Below, piece after piece: positions 40,817 to 53,199 of a DNA stretch of 64,000 nucleotides. Each line of letters starts with the position of its first letter. Position 1 is the first letter of the stretch. Position numbers and translations under genes: made by a program. Source of the stretch: Mesorhabditis belari (lineage: Eukaryota; Nematoda; Chromadorea; Rhabditida; Rhabditidae). The notes under the pieces were generated by a model. It was not told where the DNA came from and ran no database searches. It saw nothing but the letters and a program-made list of their open reading frames with translations. The stretch spans positions 1,932,501 through 1,996,500 of the forward strand of contig CAUEEP010000741.1 in NCBI GenBank assembly GCA_958450365.1, given 5' to 3'.

Positions 40817-41380
40817 TTGGGTTGGTGAATTGAAAAATGCCGGCTATTGTCATATGTGACAGTTTGAGTTGTATGCAAATACATTTAGGATTCCTCCACT
40901 TGGTGTTGAGCAACATGTGCCCGTTCTCTTTCTCGATTTGAACGCCGATGATATGACTGGTAGGGTGTGCAGAAGTATTTAGTTAGCTGATAGTTAAAAG
41001 ATTTTACTGAATTCTTAAGGGCTGTGAATTTTAATATTAATCAAATTGTAGGAGAAATTCAAGACGAGGAATTCTCTCCTCAACTCCCCGGCGCTAACTG
41101 CATTTTGCCCAAAGAGAACAAAGGTGGTCCATTGCTACTGCTACCGATTTTGGAGAGAACTGATGTAGGCTTTGAAATGAATTCTTCTTGAATTCAGTCT
41201 TAACCAATTCTCAAACGAATTGATGACCAATTGATGACCAATTGATAACCAATTGAATATAAACCAATTCTCAAAAGCAATCTTACTTAATCTTACAGTT
41301 TGAGCACTTTCTTCAAAAGAAACCCATTTTGGTGTCAATGGAAAAGTTGTAGAGAATCAAAAATCAAGCTTAGTCTTTCC
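40817..41380. mobile_element. mariner MITE (ttgggttggtgaattg family) interrupted by a gene fragment
   Basis: Left end attgggttggtgaattgaaa at 40817 continues as in other copies (43254, 62920) to acagtttgag at 40868. There it breaks off for 427 bases and resumes with the same acagtttgag at 41295-41304 followed by cactttcttcaaaagaaacc. The inserted part contains two spliced-looking exons. The duplicated 10 bases at both edges look like an insertion or repair scar. Confidence 0.7.
40889..41164 (+). pseudogene. Two-exon gene fragment, possibly kinesin-3-like
   Basis: Exon 40889-40959 (contains GVEQHVPVLFLDLNADDM) and exon 41052-41164 (contains PGANCILPKENKGGPLLLLP), joined in phase across a GT-AG intron of 92 bases and followed by a gtaggc donor. 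Codon use and splice phase look like real coding sequence. The VPVLFLDL and G.N..LPKE combination recalls the long stalk region of kinesin-3 motors; that identification is from memory and tentative. No flanking exons are seen and both sides are MITE sequence, so it is a captured or stranded fragment. Confidence 0.5.
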
Positions 41381-41757
41381 GCTAGAGAGCGCTTTCTGAA
41401 ATATGAAAAGTTTTTTACTTACTGGCTGAATATCGCGAAAAATCCGCGTAAAGACGGATTTTTCTGAGTTTTTATCGCCGTGCCGCATCTCTATAGAAAG
41501 CTACAAGTTCTATTTGTGATCCCCAAAGTGTTTTAAAATCTTTATTAACAATAAACAAACAAATTTCAACACTTAGATTCAAATTTTTCTCCATTGGCAT
41601 CGTAGAAAAGCTTTAAACGTTTGGGAGGCAGCAAGTAAGATTACAAGAAAGAATCAGTTTAAGTTTCTATGCAAATCGAAAAAGAGCACAAAATTAAGAG
41701 CTTTACTGTTTATTTGAATCATTTTGAAACAGATGGCCTACTAGACTTGGGAAAATT

Positions 41758-41916
41758 CAAACCCCATCTAATTTCACCTTCATTTTCTCAGCCATTTCTT
41801 GGCCGATTGCTCTGAAATTTTGTTTACAAATAGAAATTACCATTCTCTGCTTGTAGACAAAATTTCAGAGCAATCGGCCAAGAGGTGGCTGAGAAAACGA
41901 AGGTGGAATTAAGTTC
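41758..41916. repeat. Hairpin, 70-base arms
   Basis: caccttcattttctcagcca at 41776 and gtggctgagaaaacgaaggtg near 41885-41905 are inverted, as are gccgattgctctgaaatttt and its complement, around a loop of about 40 bases. A small non-coding palindrome. Confidence 0.8.
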
Positions 41917-42590
41917 GGGGTGGAATTTTTCTATGTTTAGGATCTACTAGACTAGAGCCAGGCTGGGTCCAAGCCAGGCTATTCCAGAATTGTCAAAACC
42001 TACCAGATCTTGTTCTGACTTTTGGTCGTGCTTTTGACTACTGATAAACAAATGATCGGATTCACTAGCCTCGAGGTACTTTTGTTGGCCAGGCTTGCTT
42101 AAAACCAAGAAAATTCTGAATAAGAAAATTCTGAATTCCGGAACTTTTCGTAGTCGAACCCACAATGAAGGCCAAAACTATTGGATTGGTGAATTGAAAA
42201 CCGCGGGCTATTGTCATATGTGAAAGTTTGAGCGCTTTCTTCAAAAGAAACCCATTTTGGTGAACTTACCCCATTTTTGTTTTGTATAGAAACTTTTGAT
42301 CAAATAAAAAATTCGATCACTCAGGAGATCGTCTTTTTCCAAGTCTTTTGAATGAAATGAAATGAAACAAGTCTTGTTTTTCCCCATTGTTTAAATCTCT
42401 GGGTAATTATTCTGTTTAAATCATTTTTCTGAAAGCTGTGCTCTTCAAATTCTGATTCGACGAAAAAGATGATGCCAGGATTAAACTCAAAAATCTGATA
42501 GCAAAAAAAGAGAGAGAAATTTTAGAGAAATCCGCTGTGAGTAAAGTAAAGTGATCAATTTAGAGGAAAAAGAGATTTTTTTGAAGTATC

Positions 42591-42647
42591 TACCGTAATC
42601 CTGTCCGTTCGAAAGTTCAGACAGAAAGACAGACAGGATTACGGTAG
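42591..42647. repeat. Short perfect inverted repeat
   Basis: ctaccgtaatcctgtc and gacaggattacggtag flank a 25-base loop rich in agacagaaagacag. It looks like a stem-loop or a tiny MITE remnant. Confidence 0.75.
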
Positions 42648-43067
42648 TGTCTGAAAGGGTTTTCGAAAAGAAAAATCAGTTGAAGTGTTGTATTATTTGC
42701 GTCTTTTTGGAAATGGAGTAAAGTCTAGAGGGCCATTTGTTCAGAATTTCTTCCAGCACTTTTCATTTATTGGATTGGTGAATTGAAAACTGCGGGACTT
42801 TGAACTAAAATTGATTCAAAGTTTCAAAGTTAAAGGACTAAACAGGCAATGAGCGATCTTGAGTTTTTCCTTTTGTTTCTAGCCAGCTGTTGAAAAATCT
42901 GGAGAAAATCTGGATAGACCAACCCACTATCAATATTGGGTTGGTGAATTGATCAAGATAAAAGCTTTGGGCGTTCAAAGTTTGGATGATTTGGATTGGA
43001 TCCGGATTAGACTTGGGATTGGATCCGGATTAGACTTGGGATTGGATCCGGATTGGACTTGGGACTT

Positions 43068-43143
43068 GGGAGGGAGAGGGAATCGAACCCTCGACCTTTT
43101 TCCCTTGAATCTGTTTCCTGATAGATGCTCTAACTGAGCTATT
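43068..43143 (-). other. tRNA-like sequence
   Basis: Minus strand: aatagctcagttagagcatc (A-box) and, about 45 bases later, gagggttcgattccctctc (T-arm, pairs well). The intervening part has no clear anticodon stem and the acceptor arm does not close. Next to it at 42995-43066 is a small gattggatccggattagactt array. Likely tRNA-derived repeat. Confidence 0.5.
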
Positions 43144-43251
43144 CAGTATCTTCTTACCAGAGAAGAAAGAGGAAATATAAGTAAGAAAGGAAGAAAGAGA
43201 AGGGCACGAAAGGTAGCATTATTTTGATGAAAATTGTTCTCCCCGGAAATT

Positions 43252-43797
43252 ATTGGGTTGGTGAATTGAAAATTGCCGGCTATTGTCATATGTCAGAGTT
43301 TGAGCGCTTTCTTCAAAAGAAACCCATTTTGGTGTCAATGGAAAACTTGTAGAGAATCAAAAATCAAGCTTATATCCTAATTTTCAGAACGATTCAAAAA
43401 CTGGTTTTCAAGAAATGCCAAATTTAAGAAAGAAATGCCAAATCTTCACAAAACTTGCATTTTAAGCGAAACCGCTAAGTGTATCTTTTTGGAAATTTGG
43501 CTATAAGCCTAATTTTTGATTCTCTACAACTTTTCTATTGACACCAAAATGGGTTTCTTTTGAAGAAAGTGCTCAAACTGGAAGTCCTTCTCCAGTCTCC
43601 AGTCCTTGATTTTTGAGTCTCACACTTGTCTCACACACAAACCAAAATCCTACTACGAAAGAGGAATCCGCAAATTGCCTGTAAAATGGGCAGAAATCGT
43701 CAATAATAATGGAAATTATTTAGAATGAATTCATGGTTTTATGTTGAATAAATTTTAGTTCAAAGTCCCGCAGTTTTCAATTCACCAACCCAATAAA
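43252..43797. mobile_element. mariner MITE, near complete
   Basis: Left end tattgggttggtgaattgaa, right end ttcaattcaccaacccaata, TA at both sides. Inner arms (ttcttcaaaagaaacccatt at 43311 and its complement at about 43542-43567) give a second inversion. The right part (tgcctgtaaaatgggcagaa, ttatgttgaataaattttag) matches the tail of the transposase fragment at 63640-63897. No open frame. Confidence 0.85.
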
Positions 43798-44607
43798 TAC
43801 AAATGACGTACAATAGAAGCTGATTAATACAATACAGTACAATATAATTTGAAAGTTGTTTAGTGCCACTTTTAAACGTAAATTTGCATGTATGATAATG
43901 CGGAATCTTATAACGGAAATGTGGAAATGAGAAATGGGCCTTCATAATGGGAAAGTACCCAGAAATCATACAAGATGAAATCAAAACGCATGGACATATG
44001 AAAGGAGTGTATCTGAAAGAATTGGAGAAAGATTCATCTTTCCTTTCTTTTCCTTTCCCTTCTTTCCCTTTCCCTTCCTTTCTTTCTCTTTCCTTTCCTC
44101 TCCTTTCTCCTTCTTTTTCCCCAATCTCGCCTCTCATTTCCCCTCAAAGGTGATTTGTCAGATCCACCCTCCATCATCGACATCATTTATTTTTGAGGAA
44201 AAACCTCTCTTCATCTAAAAGGAGCTCGAGAGAGTGGAAAATTAGATTCTTCCACATATTTGTAGACATTGGCTCACTTCTCAGTCATGTCAACTCACCA
44301 AAAATAAAGCTTTGATGAAGTGTGAAGTACTGATTTGGGGGAAATCTTTTGAAAGGAATGATTTAGAAGTTCAACAACGACAGTTCTCGCACAAAATAAA
44401 GACTTTCCTGCAATAGGCACAGAGATTTCAAAAGAAGAGCTTAATGATTCAGAAAGATTAAAGCTTTAAGCTTTAATAGAAGAGCCTAATGATCAAGTAA
44501 ATAACAAAGAACTCGGGCTTAAGGTATGGAATCTCAAAAAGTGAGTCACTGCTTCACTTCTCACTTTCAATACTTAATTCTAGTAGCATAATGACACTTG
44601 AAAAAGC

Positions 44608-46747
44608 ATGAATGCTTTAGGATGCTTCAGAATACTTTAGAATGCCGTAGAATGCTTCAGAATGCTTTAGAAAGCTTCAGAGTGCTTCAGAATACTTTAG
44701 AATGCTTTAGAATGCTTCAGAATGCTTCAGAATGCTTTAGAATGCTTCAGAATCCTTCAGAATGCTTTAGAATGCTTCAGAAAGCTTCAGAATGTTTTGA
44801 AGTCATGTGACACTTGAAGAAATAGTCTTTTCAAAGGGTACTTTAGAATTTGAGCAAATGCAGTTGTTATTTGTAAAATTTTATAGAATCTAGACTCGAA
44901 TAATCTGGAAAAAAGTTGATTGCTAAATGTTTTAAAGACTAGAATATATAGATTCCTCGATATCTAGTCAATTAAGCTCTCAAAATGGACGTGAAATGTT
45001 TTCGCCTCGTAAAAAAACATAGGTGACCCTTTAGTGGATTCGAGGGTGAAGGGAAAATGCAAATGAGAGGCTGCAAGGTGAAAGGATGGGTTGAAAGATT
45101 GAAGGAAAGGAGTGGAAGTGGCCATCATCGAATGAGAAAAAAAAGACGAGTGACACTGCCTCCACCTGTTATGCAATATTCAAGAGGTTCAAAGGTGAAA
45201 AGGGGACGGAGCGTTTAAGGGCAAATAGAACATGCATGCTTAAATAGAACCGGTCAATGAGCGTTTCAAAAGCGAGAATGAAACGAAATTGGGTTAGAGA
45301 ATGGCTTTCTTGTGTCAGAAATGGCTTTCTTTTGTCAGAAATGGCTTTCTTTTGTCAGAAATGGCTTTCTTTTGTCAGAAATGGCTTTCTTGTGTCAGAA
45401 ATGGCTTTCTGGGCTCTATGCCAGAGAGGGGACCCTTAAAATAATCAGGGTTTTTTCAAAAAAAACCCAGCCCTGTAGCCGAAGTATTGTATCTGAATCT
45501 ATCAGCTAGTCAAAGCCTGGTTTTTTTTAATTTGCTTAACCTTGGCTTTGTAAAATTGGCTCTAACAATAAGAACAATCCTTATTCCAACGATTGATCAA
45601 TCCAGATTCAAGGAGCGGAGGATGTGGAGGTAGCTGTGAGCTTTGATAGCTCTGGGCTTTGATAGCTCTGGGCTTTGATAGCTCTGGGCTTTGATAGCTG
45701 TGAAGCTGTGAAGCTATCAAAGCCTCAATACGCCATCTTCATTGCATTCTCAAATTTACCGGGGTGGAATCCCATTGATTGAACGCATTTTTATCGTAAC
45801 AATTCATTGTAAACATTCAGCATAAGCGTAAGCTCAGCGTAAGCGTAAGCTTCTTTTCTAATCCCATTAGTGCAAAGCCTTTTTAGAGCAAGGTCTTTTA
45901 GAGGTCCAAAAGCAAAGAGTATCCGAATTTTTTTCTATGAAAGATCAATTCAAAAACCTTCGAGTACCAAATATTGTACTACAAAATGTTGCAAAGCCAC
46001 CCGCCCCTCCCCCCCAAAATTGAAATTCCAGACCAAAATTTTGTAGTCAAAGTATTATATTCGAATATTGTATTCAAATCATGTATCCAGCTCTAAAAGA
46101 AAAGAAAATAAATGATCCTTTTTTGGATGAAAGAAATGAAAATGACAACGAAAAATGAGGGATCATGTATTTCCGCGCAACGACTCGCCATTTTAATGGA
46201 TTTTCGGGAAGGGGAACCAAACGGGGATCCCCCTGCCCCCAAAAAAGGGATACCTCATTTATTTGTCTTTAGCTTGGCATGCTCTTTCTTTTTGCTTTTC
46301 TGTGCTTTAAATATAATAGAATTGAGGGTGGATTAGATCATGATGAGCATCAAATCATTTAGGGTGTTTGCTTGGGTTTCTTTGGAAAAACATCAAGATT
46401 TATGACTGTTCTTCAGGTTGTGTAGCTCACGTGGCAATGCCTACAAAGTGACAATGCCAAAAAGTTGCTCTCAGAGACCCAGAAAAGACAGCATATGTGT
46501 TTCTTTGCAGTTACAGATCTCAATTACAGGTCCAACTAAAAAACTAGGTTTTAGACAATGATACAGTTCTCAAGATCGGCGAGAGCAATCAGCTGTACCC
46601 CTTCCAAGTGGAAAAGCTGGCTTCAGACAAAGCTGGCTCCAGACAAAGCTGACTTCAGACAAAACTGACTCCAGACAAAGCTGACTTCAGACAAAACTGA
46701 CTCCAGACAAAGCTGTCTCCAGACAAAGCTGACTCCAGACAAAGCTT
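44608..46747. other. Intergenic stretch with four small minisatellites
   Basis: 10-bp agaatgcttc/tttagaatgc array at 44608-44800; 20-bp agaaatggctttcttttgtc array at 45298-45408; 16-bp gggctttgatagctct at 45640-45700; and 15-bp agacaaagctgactcc at 46620-46745. Between them AT-rich sequence with no supported exon. Confidence 0.75.
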
Positions 46748-46954
46748 CTCTATTCAAATCATCTTCTGCTCTTCACTCAATCCTCAGTGACTTAATTCTC
46801 TATAGTGAAGTTTAATCAAATTATTCTATTCAATATTCTTAACCCATAGAAACCGGCTAGTACTTAAATATAATCTGTTACATACGCAATTAAGAATATT
46901 AAGAAATAAAATTAGATTATTAAGAATAATCTAATTGAAAATCCAAAAGAATTC

Positions 46955-48045
46955 AAATGAAAATCCAAATCCAAAAGTACCAAGTACCTAGTTCAAAAGA
47001 TCGAGTTTTGAATTTTAATAAAAGCATATTCAGGTAGACGTATTCCCATATTTCCATTGAGTGATGGGGTTGAACAAGTTGAAGCTCTCCAAGACATTTA
47101 TCTATTCGAATTGACCACATAATCTGCTCATGACAATACAGAATGGCCCACAATTATAGCGTCGCACTTCAGGGGGCCTAGATTTGCCAAAATTGAATGA
47201 ATCGTTCTGGTTTTTCTGGAGGTAAATCTTAAGTATGTCTCCTGGAACGGTGATTATTATCTAATCGATTCAAGCTTTCAACTTTTTTTATATGTCCTTC
47301 CAAAGTTGAGAGTCGAGTTTCGCTTATTTATAGGATTTTTGAGAGCAATCATGTCAAAATCTCGTTGAGATTGAATTTATTTTGTTAATGAGCGAAATTT
47401 CACACGCTCTACGCTTTCACACGCTGAGAAATTTCACCAAAACTCACTTAATATTGTCTGTTTTCACTTGGCGCATTCAGAGAAGCCGCTAAAGAACAAG
47501 AAAATCATTTTTTCAAGATCTCTAGCTTTTACATTTTATAGGTAATGATTATTAATTGAAAATCATTTAAATCTTAAAGACTTTTTGCCAAGAAAACTTT
47601 CAAAATCCCATAAATGAGTATAAACGAGCGAAACTCGACTCTCAACTTTGGAAGAACATATAAAAAAGTTGAAAGCTTGAATCGATTAGATAATAAGCAC
47701 CGTTCCAGGAGACATACTTAAGATTTACCTCCAGAAAAACCAGAACGATTCATTCAATTTTGGCAAATCTAGGCCCGCTGAAGTGCGGCGCTTTAATTGT
47801 GGGCCATCCTGTATTGTCATGAGCAGATTATGTGGTCAATGCGAATAGATAAATGTCTATTCGAATGTCTATTCGTGGAGAGCTTCAACTTGTTCAACCC
47901 CATCACTCAATGGGAAATACGTCTACCTTTACGTCTACCATCACTCAATGGGAATACGTCGTCTGCTTTTATTAAAATTCAAAACTCGATCTTTTGAACT
48001 AGATACTTTTGTACTTTTGGATTTGGATTTTCAATTAGATTGTTG
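46955..48045. repeat. 1.1-kb palindrome
   Basis: Left arm 46955-47345, right arm about 47625-48045, complementary over at least 350 bases with small gaps. The same reading frame starting MWAILYCHEQIMWS occurs on the minus strand at 47153 and on the plus strand at 47797, which shows the inversion. Inner landmarks: ctcaactttggaag at both sides and gaacgattcattcaattttg. The inner part shares ends logic with the fold-back at 38455. No domain recognised in the arms. Confidence 0.85.
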
Positions 48046-48222
48046 TTAATACATCTGCGCATGGAACAGATTATATGTAAGTACTAACAGGTTTCTGAAA
48101 TTGGATGAATCTCTGAAAGAACCTGCTCTATTTTATTGACATTTGTTGCATCATTCAAGTAAAGAAATTTATTTATTTATTTCTTTATTAGCAACATAAA
48201 GTCAAAGCTTAAAGTTGCAAAT

Positions 48223-51200
48223 TCAAATCATATTGTGAATATTTGATGGTTGATCATCATCAGCCGGAGAATCATTCTCAGAATCGGTGTTCTCTGCATA
48301 AAGTAATCGCTCAAAGTCCTCGAGTTCGTTCGAATCAGTTCGACTCGCTCTCAATCGATTTCTGAAAAAGTAGATGAAATGAAAAGATAGATAAAATGAT
48401 GAATTTTACTATATTTTACTATATAGACAAGGCACTTACCCATAGTCGACATTAAAGTATTTTCGATATTGACTGTTTGGCCAAAAGATATGCAAAAGAC
48501 AGAGAATGGCGCCGAAGTTCGCAAGAGTTGTGATTCCTGTAAAATAAGTGCTAAATAACTTAACGTTTAACTTAAATGTTTAGTGATAACTTTCATTTAC
48601 CCAAAATAATTCGAAATCTCCATAAAAGAGTGATGAAATGAGCGATGCAACCGAGTCCCGGCAAATAAGCAAACCAAACGAGGAAACCGGCTCCGAAATG
48701 CGCAAGAAAAGTCGCTTTCTCATGGTGTTTTTCCCTGGAATTTTTGAATTGATAAGCTTCCTAAGAAATTCAATTATGATATTTGCACTATGAAGCTTGA
48801 AATTACACTAGAAGTACAATAGAAGTTCAAATCGGTAGTTAAAGCTAGCATAGTTCAACTAGACTCATTTTGAACTCTTCTTTGTACTTGAAGTTAACAA
48901 TTCCCAGCCAACACTCACCGTTTTATCAAAACCCGTATTTCAAGGAGAAACCATATAGCGAAAATGATACGAATAGCGAGCATACCGTGGCCCGGCCAGC
49001 TAGAGAAAACATCTACATCATGGAGAATATCGTATACAAAAATCTGAAGAATTTCAATTCGTTAAATCTCTAAACGACTTACAAAGTTACAACAGAAGAA
49101 GATAAATTTAACGATGGAAAGAAATGCCCATCCGACAATTAAACACTTTGAAGGTTTTAAGGAAGGACCGGAAAATGCCCATCCTCTTCCCAAAAGCAAT
49201 AACATTAAACAAAGTACATCAGTGGCGATCATCCTGAAATTTTTGATCCGTAGATTGGTGAGTAAGACATAAAGCCCTTTCTGGCGAATGGAACACGTGT
49301 CAGTGTAGCTTCTTTGGTAAAGCGTTCGCCTGGTAAGCGAGTTCTAAGCGAGTCGCAGGTTCGAATCCTGGCGCCGACCATGTTCTTAGTCCCAACCCAT
49401 AAAAAGATTGAAACTGGTGAATTAAAAGTGTTTTATTCAGCTTATAGTTGCAGAGTTACAAATAGAATATCAGTTAGTAGTCTGTTTTGAACCTAAAAAG
49501 CACAAAGTACATAGTACCAACCTGTTAAAGTTAAAACTATAATATAACAACAAGAATAACTAGTACTACTGCATTTAAAATTTTTACAACCAACGTTTTC
49601 TATCAAATGTACTTGCTTTTATAATCCAAACACAACCTTTCAGACGGACATCAGTACGCTAGAAAGTGTGCGTTTATGAGTAAAGCACGAAATAGATTAG
49701 AGCAGAGTACAACGTACCTCAAAACCTCGCCCGCAAGCCTTGCCACGAGAAACCCTTCTCCATCAGCTGCGAATTGTAACATATTTAACGATTGTAGAGC
49801 CACACCAGCTGTTTTCAGATAGACAATCCATGAAAGAAGTTTCAAGCGAGTTGGCGACTAAAAATCCAAGTCTAATAATAAAAACAAAAACGACTTGTCT
49901 TTCTTTAAAACTTTGCAACTTAAGTGCAAACAAGGGTTGATATATCTGAAATCGATCAAAATCAAAACTTTCCCTTACATAATGCTTTCGTTGAATCGAG
50001 CGACCATGATAAATAATCGCACATAGAATCAAATAGGCAATCAACGTGGCTAGATACATTTGAGTAGCGTCCTGAAAAAGAGAATTAAAAATTGCGATCG
50101 ATACAAACTTGTTCGTCGAAGCTGAACTGAAGCCCGAAAGGATTTTTCGATAAATCCTGGGGATCACCATTTGTTAGCCAAAAATCGTAGTTGAGCGTGG
50201 ATTTGGAATTTGATTGAACCCAGGAACAGTTTCCATTCAAATGACAACCGATGAGCACAAGAAACCTGCAATAAAGGCTTTAATTATAACAAATTTGATA
50301 TTAATTTGATGGGACTATATAGAACTTTGTAAATTTTCAAATAACTAGAGAGCAATGTGCCTTAAAATGTACTTGAATCTCTGATTATTTAAATCCTCTA
50401 AAAACTCACCAATATTCGGGCATTTGAGGCTCAACAATTTGCATTGTCATTTGATAACCGGGGATCAGTGTGGTTGAGTTGTCTGGGTCTTCTTCTAAAT
50501 TTAATCAAAAATTAAAGATAAAGAAATCAGTAACTATGGCTAGGACTTCTGAGTCTATTTATAGACTATAGATTTAGCCAACCTTCGCAAATTTTCCCAG
50601 CCGGACAAGGAACCCATCGAAAAATGTCGGCAGTTCCTTTGGGTTTGCATCGAGACTCGAAACCGTTTGAGGCAATCTCCTAATTTTTTTGTTAAAGAAT
50701 TGAAATTGAAGTTACCTGCATAATTGAGCTGCACGATTTCCCATAATTTGAATCCTCGGAATGCAGGAGGCCGATATTCGCTTGAGAGATGATGACGAAG
50801 AGGAGAGGATCTAAAAAAGTGTCACTGTTATTTACAACTGATCCATGTTTTGGTGCAACTATCACAAGGCTTTGTGCATTCATTTTGGACTCAACTAACC
50901 ATCTCCAGGCCGCTGCACTCCTGTGATATTTCCATAAATGAATCCTCTAGAAGTACGTGGATGGCGATTATCGGTTTGTTGAAAGCCGAACTTTGTGATC
51001 ACCTGAACGTTGAAGATATTATTGATCAAATAGCAATGGAAGCTGGGCAACTATCACAAGGATTGTTTTACAAAACAAATTTACAACAATGTTATGAATT
51101 TGAAATCTTTTTTGCTTAAACTCAAAGCTCAAAGGTTTTTTGCTTAAACCACAAATCAGTTTTTCAAACTGTTCTTAGGTTTTACGTTAAGTCAAGTCAG

Positions 51201-52554
51201 TTTTGCCAAATTTGTCATCTCAAATTGTATTGCGGAACGCTGTGACGACGAGTCACCAAGAATCTGCTGCAGTCTAATAAGACACCAGAAATATCGTATC
51301 CTAAACAATATCGCGTATAAAAGGACGCCTTCTTCTCCATTTAGTCAAAATTTTCTCTCATTTTTTCGGTGAAGGTTGGTTTCTTTTGTTCGAGATACTT
51401 TCACAACTTCCACAAGTGATTCCTTTTTGTCTCTGGGTCAATACATTGATTTTTTGAGCTTCATTGAAACATTTTCACACACCTTGCCTTTGTGTATTGA
51501 ATAAACTTGGATTTGTTATTTATTCAAGCAAAAGTGCATAGGTCTACAGGGTGCGTCATAATATAATCCATAATGAGGCGCATCCACAACAACTTCTTCA
51601 ACGGTTCTTGGGCCAACAACACCGTTCCGTTGTGTTCAGTGATGAGAAGTTGTTCACTGTCAAGCAAGTGCTTAACAAGCAAAATGGTCGTATTTACGCT
51701 GTTTCTAATCGACAAAAGATGGTAAAACATGCCCTTTACCCAGTATCACTTATGGTTTGGCGCAATCACATCGGATGGAAACTCGCCGCTCGTTTTTGCG
51801 CCTTCTGGCATGAAAATCAATGGAAACGCGTATTTGGATATTCTGAACACAAAATCGCTTCGATGGGCACAATCTCACTTCAAAAGACGCCATTTGACAT
51901 ATCAACAAGATGAAGCTCCGGCTCACAAGGCTCGTTTTGTCTAGGATTGGTGCCGGGTAAACATTCCCGACCCTATCGCCTTTGATGAGTGGTCCCCGAG
52001 TTCACCGGATTTAAATCCGCTCGATTTTTCTGTTTGGTCGGTGCTTGAAGCAAAAGCTTGTCAAAAACCACAGAAAAACGTCGATTCTTTGAAGAAAGCG
52101 CTGATTAAGGCATGAGATGAGCTCGATGTGCCCTACTGCCACGACTCGACGCTTGCCACAAAGCTGACGGAAATATTTTTGAATTTTATTTGTTTTTATT
52201 ATTGATATGGGTCATATAAATGTTATTTTCATAAAAATTTGAATGTGGAAGTAAAAGGAAATTTTTTCCAAGTTTTTCCGATTATGAGTAATTATGACGA
52301 ACCCGGTAGTCACCGTCTAGTGAATTCAAGGGAAAGCAGACTAGTAATTAATAGTAACAGTGATACAGAACACACGCTAAGTAATAGCAATACAAAACAA
52401 ATTAGTTATGGTAAACCCGATTTACCTGAATATTTTGCTCTCCCGGTTTCCATATTCCTTTTACATGAACGGTGAGCGTCGACGAGAATTGCAACGATAG
52501 ACAAACTACAAAAAGCCATTTTACACCATCACATCTTTTAGCGTATTTTGGCAT
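48223..52554 (-). CDS. GPR180/TMEM145-type seven-helix membrane protein, complete
   Basis: Member of the intimal-thickness-related receptor (GPR180/TMEM145) family; ligand and role in nematodes unknown. Exons (minus): 52426-52554, 50900-51002, 50716-50810, 50583-50679, 50410-50494, 50109-50265, 49979-50071, 49718-49857, 49083-49233, 48919-49043, 48601-48734, 48440-48536, 48223-48361. All phases join: 1545 bases, 514 aa. It starts MPKYAKRCDGVKWLFVVCLS (signal peptide, start chosen because its frame alone splices to exon 2). A luminal domain follows with SKF-like VITKFGFQQTD, GFIYGNITG, paired Cys and YDFWLTNGDP..NPFGLQFSFDEQ, the family hallmark. Then come seven helices, including LGRGWAFSG, FGAGFLVWFAYLPG and WRFRIILG, and an acidic tail. 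Intron 1 holds a broken Tc1-like transposon; intron 8 a tRNA-like sequence. Confidence 0.9.
49299..49381 (+). other. tRNA-Thr-like sequence (pseudogene)
   Basis: Contains gtgtagcttctttggtaaag, then gcgttcgcctggtaagcga, which reads as an anticodon arm with loop CTGGTAA (anticodon GGT, Thr), then a duplicated ctaagcga, then gcaggttcgaatcctg and a gccgacca end. The acceptor stem is incomplete on the 5' side and the anticodon arm is partly duplicated, so it is unlikely to work. It lies in an intron of the GPR180-like gene on the opposite strand. Confidence 0.55.
51548..52200 (+). pseudogene. Tc1/mariner transposase, C-terminal two thirds, broken
   Basis: Starts at a terminal-repeat-like acagggtgcgtca at 51548 and then reads transposase from just before the first catalytic Asp: VVFSDEKLFTV, later DEAPAHKARFV and WSPSSPDLNPLDFSVW (third acidic residue). 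At least one frame change is needed near 51840-51900, and stop codons occur after KARFV and in the tail (KA*DELD). The N-terminal DNA-binding part is missing between the TIR and the catalytic core. It sits in intron 1 of the GPR180-like gene, opposite strand. Confidence 0.8.
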
Positions 52555-52619
52555 AGCCACATTCTGAAAATTTACATAATATATATAATTTAAAGAAACG
52601 AGCTAAACAAAAACAATAA

Positions 52620-53199
52620 CTATTGGGTTGTCCAGTTATAAATGCGCGTTTTTACCATTTTGTAAATTTCTCAAGATATCGAACAGATGTATATGAGTGT
52701 TATATATCATTCGAAAGCTGAAGATCTCCTCTACATCTTGGAATAAGAAAGTTTTTTGCATTCATTCAACTTTTTGGGAAATTGACTGCACAAATGGAGA
52801 GGTCGTTCTCGAAAAAACCCATTCCAGCTTAGCTATTCCTCAAGTTTTATGCTGTAAAATAACCGCCCAGAAAAGAAAAGTAAAGATGCTCCGAAATTGT
52901 TATATTTAAACAAAACTTGTATTGATATATCTATTGGCCAAATATCAAACGGTTAACTCAATTTGAGTGGAGCCAAAACTTGATCCAAAGGCGCCCTTCC
53001 ATTTTTTGGCCACCTCTTCTTCTGTGCAGTCAATTTGCCCAAAAGCTGAACAAATTCAAAAAACGTTTTATATCAAAATGTAAAGAAGATCTTCAGCTTT
53101 CGAATAATACTCATATATATCTTTTTCTTGATTTCGGTATCTTGAGAAATTTACAAAATAGTAAAAAACGCGCATTCATAACTGGACAACCCAATATAA
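52620..53199. mobile_element. mariner MITE (attgggttgtccagttat ends)
   Basis: Left terminus attgggttgtccagttataa at 52622, right terminus ttataactg..gacaacccaat ending at 53197, TA on both sides. Arms of about 100 bases with aatttctcaagatatcg and cagctttcgaa pairs. The interior inverted pair includes tgggaaattgactgcaca and ctgtgcagtcaatttgccc. The ends are typical of mariner elements. It lies 60 bases upstream of the GPR180-like gene's start codon. Confidence 0.85.

Noticed and set aside
52239..52475. 78-codon plus-strand ORF opposite the GPR180-like first exon
   Set aside because: Shadow of the antisense coding exon 52426-52554 and its intron; no recognisable content.
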